Positions 16,811 to 24,792 of a stretch of DNA of 64,000 nt are shown in pieces. The translations under genes and the position numbers were made by a program. Positions within the stretch are counted from its first letter, which is position 1, and the number at the start of each line of letters is the position of its first letter. The notes below the pieces were generated by a model. That model saw only the letters and a program-made list of their open reading frames with translations, did no database searches and was not told the DNA's origin. The stretch is from Ramlibacter albus (GTDB taxonomy: Bacteria > Pseudomonadota > Gammaproteobacteria > Burkholderiales > Burkholderiaceae_C): NCBI RefSeq assembly GCF_014297445.1, contig NZ_JACORU010000011.1, positions 150,511 through 214,510 of the forward strand, written 5' to 3'.

Positions 16811-17878
16811 ATGGATACCTCACAAATCAAACGCAGGGACGCCCACGGGCTGATCTGCGTTACCTTGGACGTCCATCTGTGGTCGGGCCGCAAGCGCCTT
16901 CGCAAGGAAGCGCTGTTGGCCAAGAACCCCGAGTTCAAGGACCTCCCCCCCGAGTCGCTCGCGACCCTCGGGTCGATCAAGATCGCCGACCCTGACGATC
17001 TCGCTCCCTTCACGCGCCTGAAGCGCGAGGCCGAAAAGCTGCTGAACACCAGCGGCCTCCCGTTCCTCGGAACGACAGGCATCCCCGAAGGCAAACTGGA
17101 TCGCGTGTACGCGGGCCTGGTGGAAGTCAAGGCCAAGTTCGATGAACGCCGGCACCAGCTCCACCGCAACTTCGAGAACCGTGTTCAGGAGTGGCGCAAC
17201 AAGGACGACAACGGTCGCTGGGCGCACCTGATCAACGATATTCCGACCCCGGAATACGTCGCTGGCCGGCTTGCGTTCGGGTTCCACCTGTGCCGCGTGT
17301 CGGCACCGAGCGGCGAGGATGCGAACCCCGCCAACGTGCTGTACGGAAAGCAGGTCACCGGGCTGAAGGGCGAGCTCTTCGCTGACGCAGGACGTGAAGC
17401 TCGAATCCTGATGGAGCGCTACCTCACCGGTCGCGATTCCAACGGTGCAGTTCGGCCGCGCGAGAAGATCACGCAGAAGACGCTGGGGCCCTTGCGCCGT
17501 GTCGCCGACAAGCTCCGAAGCTTCAGCTTTCTGGACAGCTCCGTCGGACCGATGGCCGCGGTGGTCGAGCATCTGCTCGCACTGCTGCCGAAGGACGGTC
17601 CCATCGAGGGCGTGCACCTGGTCCACATCTGGGCGCTGGCACGCACACTGGCGAACGAGCGCGCTGCCGAGGAGGCGGCCGCAATCGCCCTCCAGATGGA
17701 GTCGCCCAGCCTGGCTTTCGAAAGCATGCTGTCGAAGGCCGGCGACACCGTGAACCCGCCAGCAGAACCTCTGCTGGCGCCGCGACCGCCTGCGCCCGCA
17801 CCCACCTCGCAACCGCAAGGCGGAGGCGGACAGGCTGTCGTCGACGACGATGCACCCGCACTCGTCGGTCTCTTCTGA
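16811..17878 (+). CDS. DUF3150-like protein
   Basis: A 355-residue soluble protein. The N-terminus (GLICVTLDVHLWSGRKRLRKEAL) and the later helical segments match my recollection of DUF3150 proteins, which are found in phages and plasmids beside CobS-like ATPases and CobT-like VWA proteins. The last 40 residues are Pro/Gly-rich. ATG follows CATGGAGAACCC. It is the first gene of a unit with the CobT-like gene. Function unknown; a substrate or adaptor role in an AAA-VWA complex is inference. Confidence 0.7.
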   Translation: MDTSQIKRRDAHGLICVTLDVHLWSGRKRLRKEALLAKNPEFKDLPPESLATLGSIKIADPDDLAPFTRLKREAEKLLNTSGLPFLGTTGIPEGKLDRVYAGLVEVKAKFDERRHQLHRNFENRVQEWRNKDDNGRWAHLINDIPTPEYVAGRLAFGFHLCRVSAPSGEDANPANVLYGKQVTGLKGELFADAGREARILMERYLTGRDSNGAVRPREKITQKTLGPLRRVADKLRSFSFLDSSVGPMAAVVEHLLALLPKDGPIEGVHLVHIWALARTLANERAAEEAAAIALQMESPSLAFESMLSKAGDTVNPPAEPLLAPRPPAPAPTSQPQGGGGQAVVDDDAPALVGLF

Positions 17879-17882
17879 ACCC

Positions 17883-17910
17883 GCACGGGTGGCCTTCGGG
17901 CCATCCGTGC
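17883..17910 (+). promoter_or_regulatory. UUCG-capped leader hairpin before the CobT-like gene
   Basis: GCACGGGTGGCC-TTCG-GGCCATCCGTGC, twelve pairs with one wobble. The ATG is 15 bases downstream. Confidence 0.65.
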
Positions 17911-17924
17911 ATCAAGGAACCACC

Positions 17925-19994
17925 ATGAACTCAAAAGCGCGTGAAGCGATGCGCTTCATTGAGGCATTCCTCTCGCTGCTGCTCGACAAGCGCGTCCCTG
18001 TGAACTGGGGCAGCCACGCCGGCATGTCCTGCGAGGGCTCCATCACGTTGCCTACGCCCGTAACCGGCGACGACGCGGAAGTGGCGTTGCTGACGCGGCT
18101 GGCCATGCACGAGGCAGGTCACGTCGAAGAAACAGAGCAGGGCTACAGCGACAGACTCACTGCCGAAGAAGTCGGCGTGTTCAACGTGCTGGAGGATCCT
18201 CGAATGGAGGCGGCGCGCTGCAACAAGTATCCCGGTGCCTCGATTCTGCTGAGTCGGGGACTCGGCGAGATGCTTCGAACGCTACGCGACAAGGTGCTGT
18301 CCAACGAAGGCAGCACTGTGGACGCGTGGCGGATCGATCTGCTGTTGCGCAGCTTTCTGGCTGTAGCGCCGCATGCACCGATCCGCGAACATGCCGGCGA
18401 CATCCTGAACGGCCTGGCGCCGCACATCTCCGATGCCCAGCGTCACGCGATCGACGGTGCGCTACCGATCGTGGCTACGCTGAAGTCGAGCCGAGAGGCC
18501 GAGTCGCTCGCCACGTCGATCGTGAAGCAGCTGCGCGAGCCTGAGTCACCGCCTCCACCGCCTCCTCAGGGCGATAACGGCGGCGACGAGTCCGAAGACC
18601 AGGGCGAACGTGAGCCGAGTGCGTCAGACGGCGGCGAGCCAGGCGATGAACAGCAGTCCAACCCCGATCAGGAGCCAGAAGATGGAAACGATCAGGGAAA
18701 TGAAGACGCCGACCGTGACAGTGGTACGGGGGCGGAACAGAAGGACGCTGAAGCACAGGGCTCCGAACAGGGAGGCGCGCAGGAGCCACCAAGCGATGCG
18801 GAAGAATCCTCTGATTCGCACAAAGGCAACGACGGGTCACAGGGTCAGGGATGGCCAGCTGAAAGCGATCCGCAGTCCAGCCGGCCCGCAGCGACCGAAG
18901 CGGACGCGGCACATCAGGAGTCGACCGCCCCGGACCAAGCCAGTTCTTCATCCGGGTCTACGATCGGCACGGAGTCGAACGAGGCACCTCAGGGGTTCGA
19001 ACAAGAATCCGGTGTCCAGACCATCGACCTCGGCACATTGCTGCGCGAAGCCCTGGTGGAGCGCTACGGCGTAGCCCAGGAGAACGAAGCCCTCCAGCCG
19101 CTGCCGACCGATGATCGGGACGTGGAGCGGCTTGCTGCGGTTCTCGCGGCCGCGGACCCGACCGAGACGGCAGAACAGCTGCTCGAGCAGGCGCTCGTCG
19201 CCCTTCAGGGGACGGAGGACGCCGAAAAGGGCGAAGCTGGCCCTTCGGCCGGGATGTCGCTGGCACCGCAGGCGACGGGAGGCTTGGCAATCGACACACG
19301 CCTCCAGGGCATCCAGGCCAAACTGGCGACTGTGCTGCAGCGAGAGTTGCAGGAACGGCGACGCAGGCCTCGACGCCTCGCGTACAGCGGAGAGTCGATT
19401 GCCGCGGCGCGCTACTGGCGCCTCGAGCAGTTGGGCGACACCAGAGTGTTCATCAAGCGCAAGCCCGTCACGGGGATCGATTGCGCTGCGACGATCGTGA
19501 TCGACTCGTCGATCAGCACGAAGCCGTTCTTGCACGTGTCGCTCGAAGTCGCCGTCGCGTTCAGCCTGGCGCTTCAGCGCCTCGGCGTCCGGACGAAAGT
19601 CGTGCGCTTCCCGGGCGTGGAGACGGTGACGGAGACGTTGCAACGCTTCGGTGAACCGGCCCGCGTCTGCGTCAAGCGAATCGCGGATGTGGGCGCCGGC
19701 GGAGGAACACCGATGGGCGCCGCAGCAGCGATGGAGCTACCGCTTCTGCTGGAGCAGCGCAAGCTGAAACATGTGATGGCGTTCATCACCGATGGACAGG
19801 CGCGGGATCACGAGCTGTTGCGTGGAACCTTGCGGTCGGCGGCAGACGCTGATGTCCTGGTGGTTGGCGTCGGCATCGGCTATGACGTCAGCGCGTATAT
19901 CCCTCAGAGCGTACGCATTCAGAACGTCGCGGAACTGCCGGCCGCCCTGGAGCGGCTTTTCCGCGAGAGCATCGGCGCAGTTCTTGCCGCATGA
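17925..19994 (+). CDS. CobT-like protein: N-terminal zincin motif and C-terminal VWA domain
   Basis: A 689-residue protein. Residues 62-66 are HEAGH, a full HExxH metal motif, followed by NVLEDPRMEA (87-96), which could supply the third ligand. Residues about 205-390 form a long acidic, Gln/Glu/Ser-rich disordered linker. The C-terminal VWA domain has a MIDAS: DSSIS (about 527), GGGTPMG (about 590) and TDGQARD (about 621). CobT of cobaltochelatase has the same acidic linker plus VWA order. No CobN chelatase is present, so cobalamin synthesis is unlikely. It is better read as the partner of the CobS-like ATPase at 8803. Start chosen after CAAGGAACCACC. Confidence 0.8.
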   Translation: MNSKAREAMRFIEAFLSLLLDKRVPVNWGSHAGMSCEGSITLPTPVTGDDAEVALLTRLAMHEAGHVEETEQGYSDRLTAEEVGVFNVLEDPRMEAARCNKYPGASILLSRGLGEMLRTLRDKVLSNEGSTVDAWRIDLLLRSFLAVAPHAPIREHAGDILNGLAPHISDAQRHAIDGALPIVATLKSSREAESLATSIVKQLREPESPPPPPPQGDNGGDESEDQGEREPSASDGGEPGDEQQSNPDQEPEDGNDQGNEDADRDSGTGAEQKDAEAQGSEQGGAQEPPSDAEESSDSHKGNDGSQGQGWPAESDPQSSRPAATEADAAHQESTAPDQASSSSGSTIGTESNEAPQGFEQESGVQTIDLGTLLREALVERYGVAQENEALQPLPTDDRDVERLAAVLAAADPTETAEQLLEQALVALQGTEDAEKGEAGPSAGMSLAPQATGGLAIDTRLQGIQAKLATVLQRELQERRRRPRRLAYSGESIAAARYWRLEQLGDTRVFIKRKPVTGIDCAATIVIDSSISTKPFLHVSLEVAVAFSLALQRLGVRTKVVRFPGVETVTETLQRFGEPARVCVKRIADVGAGGGTPMGAAAAMELPLLLEQRKLKHVMAFITDGQARDHELLRGTLRSAADADVLVVGVGIGYDVSAYIPQSVRIQNVAELPAALERLFRESIGAVLAA

Positions 19995-20001
19995 CTTACC
20001 T

Positions 20002-20044
20002 CACGCATGGGCCTACGGGTCCGTGCGTGCCCCCTCCGGGGGGC
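20002..20044 (+). terminator. Hairpin pair and terminator after the CobT-like gene
   Basis: CACGCATGGGCC-tacg-GGTCCGTGCGTG (20002-20029, two wobbles), then GCCCCC-tcc-GGGGGGC (20029-20044) followed by TTCTTC. The second stem is terminator-like. Confidence 0.6.
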
Positions 20045-20116
20045 TTCTTCAGTTGCCTCGGGAACGATGCGCGGCGATTGAAGAAGCCTTCTGCACGTCC
20101 ACCTGGACCTGATCGT

Positions 20117-20145
20117 TTGCCAGGGTTCGCAAGGCCTTTGACAAT
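20117..20145 (+). promoter_or_regulatory. Promoter for the primase gene
   Basis: TTGCCA (20117-20122), 17 bases, GACAAT (20140-20145), preceded by GATCG. Same context and spacing as 16672. Confidence 0.55.
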
Positions 20146-20197
20146 GGCATCGATTTCGCAATTGCGAACTCGCAGCCTGAAGTGGCTGCATCACCCA

Positions 20198-20224
20198 CCC
20201 AAGGGGAGCACCGCCCCGAAGGGG
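20198..20224 (+). promoter_or_regulatory. Leader hairpin of the recurrent family
   Basis: CCC-aa-GGGG, loop AGCACCG, CCCC-gaa-GGGG. The upstream GCAGCC/GGCTGC (20172-20189) forms another hairpin. The ATG is 31 bases downstream. Confidence 0.5.
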
Positions 20225-20254
20225 ACGGTTGTTGCCCGAGTCCGAAAGAGAGAC

Positions 20255-21334
20255 ATGAGCGACGACAAACAAGAGGCCCGCCGCCGAAAGGAGGAGGCCT
20301 CGCGACTGGCGGATGGCCGATGGCCGGCAATCTTGTCCGCCGCAGGCATGCCAGACCAGTTCTTCAGGAAGTCGCACGGGCCCTGCCCTTTCTGCGGCGG
20401 CAAGGATCGCTACCGCTGGAGCGAGAAGTACGGCGGCGTGTGGTACTGCAGCCATTGCACCGTCGATCGCTACGCGGACGGCTGGAGCATGCTGATGAAG
20501 CACATGGGTTTCCGCTTCTTCGGCGACGCAGTGGACCACGTGCTGGAGCACTTCAATGGCGCGTCCGGAAGGCGCGAACGGGCCTACCCAGCTGCATCGC
20601 AGACCGCGGATCCCAAAGCGCAACTGGAGCGAAACATCAACCGCATGAAGGCGATCTGGGACGCTGCGCGACCCGTGACCGCCGGAGACCCGGTGGACCG
20701 GTACATGCAGATGCGAGTCCCTGGCATGGCGATCGAGCACCAGATGCTCCGGTTCCACCCTGCGCTGGACTACTGGGCGCCTCCGCAGGAAGTTGATGGA
20801 AAGCCCGTGTTGCTGGGGAAGTTCCCTGCGATGGTGGCCAAGGCTTTCAATGTCGACGGAGAGTTCGTGCAGATCCACAAGACCTATCTGACGCCGGAAG
20901 GCTTCAAGGCGGAAGTGCCCGTCGTGAAGAAGATGGAGCGCGGGGTCGGCGCGAGCGCGTTCTTCGTGCCAATGATGGCCGTGACCGGCGACACGCTGGG
21001 CATCTGCGAAGGGCTGGAGACCGGCTGGGCGGCCGCGATGTTCAGGGGCATCCCGGTGTGGCCATGCCTCACCGGCGGGTCTATGGCGGGCTTCCAGCTT
21101 CCAGAGTCGCTGCTCGACACGGTCAGTCGCGTGGTGATCTTTGCCGACAACGACGAGCGCAAGCCCGTAGCTGCACAAGGAGGTACCAAGCTGCGCTGCG
21201 CCGGCAGCTTCTACGCTGAGCAAGCCGCGCAACGAGTTCGAGCGCAAGGCAAACGCGTCCTCATCGTGAAGGCGTTGCGCGTGGGCACGGACATGGCAAA
21301 CCAGTGGGAGTCGCGAGCAGCGGTCCCGGCATAA
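20255..21334 (+). CDS. P4-alpha-type primase (zinc ribbon plus Toprim)
   Basis: A 359-residue protein. The N-terminal zinc ribbon is CPFCGGKDRYR (44-54) and YCSHC. A helical region with DPVDRYMQMRV follows, then a Toprim-like domain with GICEGLETGWAA and IFADNDE. This layout is typical of plasmid and satellite-phage primases and primase-helicases, here without a helicase domain. It should make primers for plasmid or transferred-strand synthesis. ATG 20255 follows AAGAGAGAC; the upstream frame extension crosses the leader hairpin. Confidence 0.85.
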   Translation: MSDDKQEARRRKEEASRLADGRWPAILSAAGMPDQFFRKSHGPCPFCGGKDRYRWSEKYGGVWYCSHCTVDRYADGWSMLMKHMGFRFFGDAVDHVLEHFNGASGRRERAYPAASQTADPKAQLERNINRMKAIWDAARPVTAGDPVDRYMQMRVPGMAIEHQMLRFHPALDYWAPPQEVDGKPVLLGKFPAMVAKAFNVDGEFVQIHKTYLTPEGFKAEVPVVKKMERGVGASAFFVPMMAVTGDTLGICEGLETGWAAAMFRGIPVWPCLTGGSMAGFQLPESLLDTVSRVVIFADNDERKPVAAQGGTKLRCAGSFYAEQAAQRVRAQGKRVLIVKALRVGTDMANQWESRAAVPA

Positions 21335-21344
21335 CGAAAAGTGG

Positions 21345-21382
21345 AGGGGGCACGCCGGAAGGCGGCCCCCTTTCGCTTTTTC
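21345..21382 (+). terminator. Rho-independent terminator after the primase gene
   Basis: GGGGGC with GCCCCC, enclosing GCC-ggaa-GGC, followed by TTTCGCTTTTT. Confidence 0.8.
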
Positions 21383-21409
21383 GGCTGCCGCGACGAGCAA
21401 ATTGGCAGG

Positions 21410-21456
21410 ACCTCGCCTAAAGGCCAGTTACCACGGGCCAGCACGGTCCCTACAGT
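21410..21456 (+). promoter_or_regulatory. Promoter 1 of the shared-box set
   Basis: Box ACCTCGCCTAAAGGCCAG (21410-21427) directly abuts -35 TTACCA (21428-21433). Then 17 bases and -10 TACAGT (21451-21456). The same arrangement recurs at 23556 and 27221. The box touches the -35, so it may bind an activator or repressor. Confidence 0.6.
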
Positions 21457-21513
21457 CCGTTTTCGCGAGAGCTCCATCGTCTCGCCCCCCGCACACTACC
21501 TGGTCCCGATCTC

Positions 21514-21885
21514 ATGGAAGCGTTTGCCGAGCACGTATGTAGAAGCGCCCCAGCCAGTCGTCTCAGCGCGGCCCTTCGACGCGTGCGGCTAGCTTTTCCT
21601 ACCGCGCGCGTCGAGGACATCGAAGGCGAGGAAACGGGTTTTCCCGGTGCGCGCGTCGTCATGCCTAACGGGATGGACGTCGTCGTCGGCGTCGATCTTG
21701 ATCGCCCCGGAGACTTGTTCGAAGTGGTGAGGCTTTACGTGCGCGGAGAAAGGGCCAAATACGACTTCGAATTGACCTCTGCCAATGGGTTCGCGTCGAC
21801 CGACAAGCTCACCGACGGCGCGTTGCTCAAGGTCTTGGGTTGGTACGCGGCGGCCGATATCGGCCTGATGGCCGCGGGCACATAG
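21514..21885 (+). CDS. Unknown small protein of the regulatory island
   Basis: A 123-residue soluble alpha/beta protein (MEAFAEHVCRSA..., ARVVMPNGMDVVVGVDLD). The ribosome site is weak. It lies 57 bases after promoter 1 and converges with the haem-oxygenase-fold gene. No family recognised; the shared promoter box points to joint regulation with the receiver gene. Confidence 0.5.
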   Translation: MEAFAEHVCRSAPASRLSAALRRVRLAFPTARVEDIEGEETGFPGARVVMPNGMDVVVGVDLDRPGDLFEVVRLYVRGERAKYDFELTSANGFASTDKLTDGALLKVLGWYAAADIGLMAAGT

Positions 21886-21915
21886 GCCTCCTGGCTTTTT
21901 TTCGCAGAAGGCGGA

Positions 21916-22584
21916 TCACGTGCTCGGGAGAGGATGGCTCAACGCAACGTGCTCGATGATTTGTCCGGTAAGGAACAACGTGGTGCGAGCGACTGTCTTC
22001 ACGAGTTGCTGCTGATCAGGCGTTTCAGCGAAGCGGGCAACAGCATCCGTCACCTGTTGCATGTGATCCTCGTCCGCCAGAGCGTGCGAGCCGAAGAACG
22101 TCATGTGCTTGGGCTCGAGCGAGAGATCTGCTTTCGCCTTGGCGAGCATCTCGCCGAAGTGCGCATAGGATCCTTCGGCCCAGAAACTGTAGCCCAGGCG
22201 CGGGACCGGGCCGTAGCGGAGCGACACGTAATACAGGTAGCCGATGAGCGCTTCGGTCGCTGGGTTGGGGGGCGGCAAAGCCTCGCCATCTCGCAATACC
22301 CCCAACGCGCGCAAGTCGTGGGTGACCATCCGTTCGTGCCCGAGCTCCTCCGCCGCATGCCGATAGACAAATTTCAGCAGTGCCTCGGGTGCTTCCACGA
22401 ACGCAGTCACGGCCTGGTTCATGCTGTTGTGGCGGGTGTAGTGATAAACCTGCACGAGGAAGTCCCGGTACAGGTCCACGCTGACCGGTGCACCCATCAC
22501 GCGGCGCGCGAAGTTGCCAGCCTTGATACGGGCCCACTCCTCGGCGACCAGTTCATGTAGTTCGTTGATGAAACCGGTATTCAA
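21916..22584 (-). CDS. Haem-oxygenase-like iron-containing redox enzyme
   Basis: A 222-residue all-helical protein. EELGHE (79-84) and H167-x3-D171-x2-H174 (HALADEDH) match the metal-ligand spacing of the haem-oxygenase-like diiron oxidase group (UndA/CADD/PqqC-like). An extra glutamate in the N-terminal helices probably completes the site. Such enzymes oxidise small amino-acid or fatty-acid-like substrates with O2. AAGGAACG precedes the start. Next to a quorum-type kinase it might make or modify a small signal, which is only inference. Confidence 0.7.
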   Translation of the reverse strand: MNTGFINELHELVAEEWARIKAGNFARRVMGAPVSVDLYRDFLVQVYHYTRHNSMNQAVTAFVEAPEALLKFVYRHAAEELGHERMVTHDLRALGVLRDGEALPPPNPATEALIGYLYYVSLRYGPVPRLGYSFWAEGSYAHFGEMLAKAKADLSLEPKHMTFFGSHALADEDHMQQVTDAVARFAETPDQQQLVKTVARTTLFLTGQIIEHVALSHPLPST

Positions 22585-22641
22585 TTTCGTTCCTTCGTGC
22601 TTTCTAGCCGTTCACGGCTCTGTGATTATCCCGAGCGCGAC

Positions 22642-23505
22642 TCATGACCACTCGTGCCGGCGCTGTTGCGATGCAAGCCACGTGTCATAGGTCGATGCGG
22701 ATTTGATGGATGCCGATTCGCATTGCAGTTCCCATGTCCAGACGCCAAAGTCACTGTCCCCGAGGGGCTGCCACGCTCGCTCTTGGACGTAGGTAACGCC
22801 TTCGGGCAGCCGAGCGTGCATGTGTCGTTCGGCAAAGGCGAGCCAGCGCACCCCGCCGTCACGCTGGAGGGTCAACGCACCGAATGGCTCCGCCAGAATG
22901 ACGTAGTCCTGTCCCCAGCGACGCAGTCTCTCCTGCAGCGCGATAGTCACTTGTGGGAAGCTGAGTGTTTCGCGGAGGGCCGGTGGGAGCTCGCCCACCC
23001 AGCTCAATGCCAAGCGATGGTCGGCAACCGAAAGCGCGTCGATCAGCCGTGCGGGTAGGTGTGCCAGGTCATCGAGAGCGACGGTCGCGTCCACGTGCAC
23101 GTCGTTGCGCGCAGCGCCATCCACCACAACCCGCGCGCCTTCCCATCCCTCTGTCCTGTCTTGAAGCCAGGAAATATCGGGTTCGTGGCCAGTTCCCGAG
23201 CCCACGATGCACGCCCGAGTCAATTCGAACCTTTCCGTGTACTTTGCCCAATACCTCAGGATCGCAGGCACGAGCTCTGCGCCGCGGGCGGCGTGAGCTA
23301 CAAGTTCAGCCCTTGCGTGTTCGTGTGCAACGCGAAAGCTGTGTTCGAGGCGAAGCGCGCGCTGCGCGGTTTTTTCGTCTTGGGCGAAGGTGACTACCCA
23401 TTCCGCCGGCAAGGCGTCAGAAATAGCCTGCCGGATGCCGGAATCCGGGTGGACCACGAGGATGACGCCGGGTTGGCCGACGAGCGGGATATCGGGAGGG
23501 TGCAT
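22642..23505 (-). CDS. Unknown protein with a receiver-like N-terminus
   Basis: A 287-residue protein (start 23505, no clear ribosome site; true start uncertain). It opens with a hydrophobic strand VILVVHPDSGIRQAISDAL, similar to the first strand and helix of a response-regulator receiver but without the acidic pair. The rest is helical, with GSGTGHEPD and a later LSWVGELPPAL segment. It is divergent from the receiver gene across promoter 2 and lies 57 bases upstream of the haem-oxygenase-fold gene. Family not recognised. Confidence 0.45.
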   Translation of the reverse strand: MHPPDIPLVGQPGVILVVHPDSGIRQAISDALPAEWVVTFAQDEKTAQRALRLEHSFRVAHEHARAELVAHAARGAELVPAILRYWAKYTERFELTRACIVGSGTGHEPDISWLQDRTEGWEGARVVVDGAARNDVHVDATVALDDLAHLPARLIDALSVADHRLALSWVGELPPALRETLSFPQVTIALQERLRRWGQDYVILAEPFGALTLQRDGGVRWLAFAERHMHARLPEGVTYVQERAWQPLGDSDFGVWTWELQCESASIKSASTYDTWLASQQRRHEWS

Positions 23506-23555
23506 TTGCAGGAGCGTGCCCCGGGGAGTGTCCGGCGGGCATAATTTGAGGGAAA

Positions 23556-23600
23556 CTGGCAAAAAGGCTAGTTCCAGGCGAATTGATGACGGGGTAATGC
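23556..23600 (+). promoter_or_regulatory. Promoter 2 of the shared-box set
   Basis: Box CTGGCAAAAAGGCTAG (23556-23571), -35 TTCCAG (23572-23577), 17 bases, TAATGC (23595-23600). The -10 is poor, but box-to-promoter geometry equals promoters 1 and 3. The box also lies upstream of the divergent minus-strand gene. Confidence 0.45.
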
Positions 23601-23799
23601 CCTGGTCGCGACGTCATGAGAGGGAGAGGGGCTGAGCAAAGTCCCCGGCGCGCACGTATTTGCGGCATACCAAGTCACTGGTTTCGCCCGCGAACGCGCG
23701 TGCGATGCTCTGACAGAGTCGGGGCGGGCTGCCCGTCTCGCGTCGCCTGCCCGGGCAGGCCTACGACATCTCTCGATGGGGCGGACGGATCATCGTTTT

Positions 23800-24783
23800 A
23801 TGAGCACATCGCATTTCCTCAAGCCGCTGCGGGTGGACTGCCGCTTCGTGTTTATCGACGACTCGATGGATTACTTGGACACCATCAAGATGGTGCTCAA
23901 GCGCGGCCCGACGGCGGCCGCAAGCTTTTACGACAGGCCGGACACTCTCGATCCTGTTTTGCACGAAAACGCCTTGCGCCTGGAGCGCGAGAGGTCCCTG
24001 CTGCACGGAATCGCAGTCGCACAGGATCCGGAGCAGGAAGGCGCTGCTGCAGTTCTCGCCTTGAAGTACTTCGCGAGCAAATGGCGTCGGGACATCATCG
24101 GCGTGCTCGTCGCCGACTTCGACATGCCGCTCGAGCGGGGCGACCTTTTCTGCAAGAGGCACAAGGCGATCGGTCTTCAGCGCGTCCTTTTGACCGGCAA
24201 GGCCGACCAGTCGCAGGCAATTAATGCGTTCAAGGACAGGCAAATCGAGGACTTCATCGCCAAGAACGAGCAGCGAACGACTGTCGATGCGAGTGGCAAG
24301 TCAGTGCCGGTGCCGTTCCTGGACATCCTGCGATCAGAGTTGGAGCGCCAACCAGCTTTGTCAGCGGAGCTTCGAGGCGAGCCGCTGATGCCGGTGCTGG
24401 ACCGGATCGCCGCAGAAAACAAGGTGCTGCAGACCGCCGCCGCGGCGGACTCGCTGCGTCTGCTGCTCGATGAGTATCGGATTTCCGAGTACATGATGCT
24501 GGGGTTTCCTTTGGGGATTCTTGGGCTCAGCGCGGACGAGAAGGCCTATTGGTTCCAGATCGAGACCGCGGAGAGCAAGGTATCGCAGCTGGAGGTCTCC
24601 ACGGGCGATGTTGCCGATCGCGTGAGTCGGGGCGAAACCGCGTTGAACTTCAGTTGGATGGCGCAACTAGGTCACGAGCCAACTGAGGTTCCTCTGCGTG
24701 CGCTCTCAACCGAGCCGTATCTGGCCGTGGGGGTGTGTTCGCTGGACAACCTTCCCCCAGATCTTCACCCTGCATTCAAGTAG
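23800..24783 (+). CDS. Response-regulator-like protein with interrupted receiver domain
   Basis: A 327-residue protein. Receiver residues are present: D20-D21 (FVFIDDSMD), phosphoacceptor D106 (VLVADFDMP), T132 and K134 (VLLTGKAD). About 50 extra residues (45-95) lie between the first helix and the third strand, longer than usual. The C-terminal half is helical with no DNA-binding motif, so the output is probably protein-protein. It is in line with the LuxR-type and kinase genes and could receive phosphate from that kinase. Confidence 0.7.
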   Translation: MSTSHFLKPLRVDCRFVFIDDSMDYLDTIKMVLKRGPTAAASFYDRPDTLDPVLHENALRLERERSLLHGIAVAQDPEQEGAAAVLALKYFASKWRRDIIGVLVADFDMPLERGDLFCKRHKAIGLQRVLLTGKADQSQAINAFKDRQIEDFIAKNEQRTTVDASGKSVPVPFLDILRSELERQPALSAELRGEPLMPVLDRIAAENKVLQTAAAADSLRLLLDEYRISEYMMLGFPLGILGLSADEKAYWFQIETAESKVSQLEVSTGDVADRVSRGETALNFSWMAQLGHEPTEVPLRALSTEPYLAVGVCSLDNLPPDLHPAFK

Positions 24784-24792
24784 TCCTTGTCC

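Noticed and set aside
17925..19994. True cobaltochelatase subunit CobT
   Set aside because: The domain order fits, but no CobN or cobalamin genes are present, and an HEAGH motif and DUF3150 neighbour point to another use.
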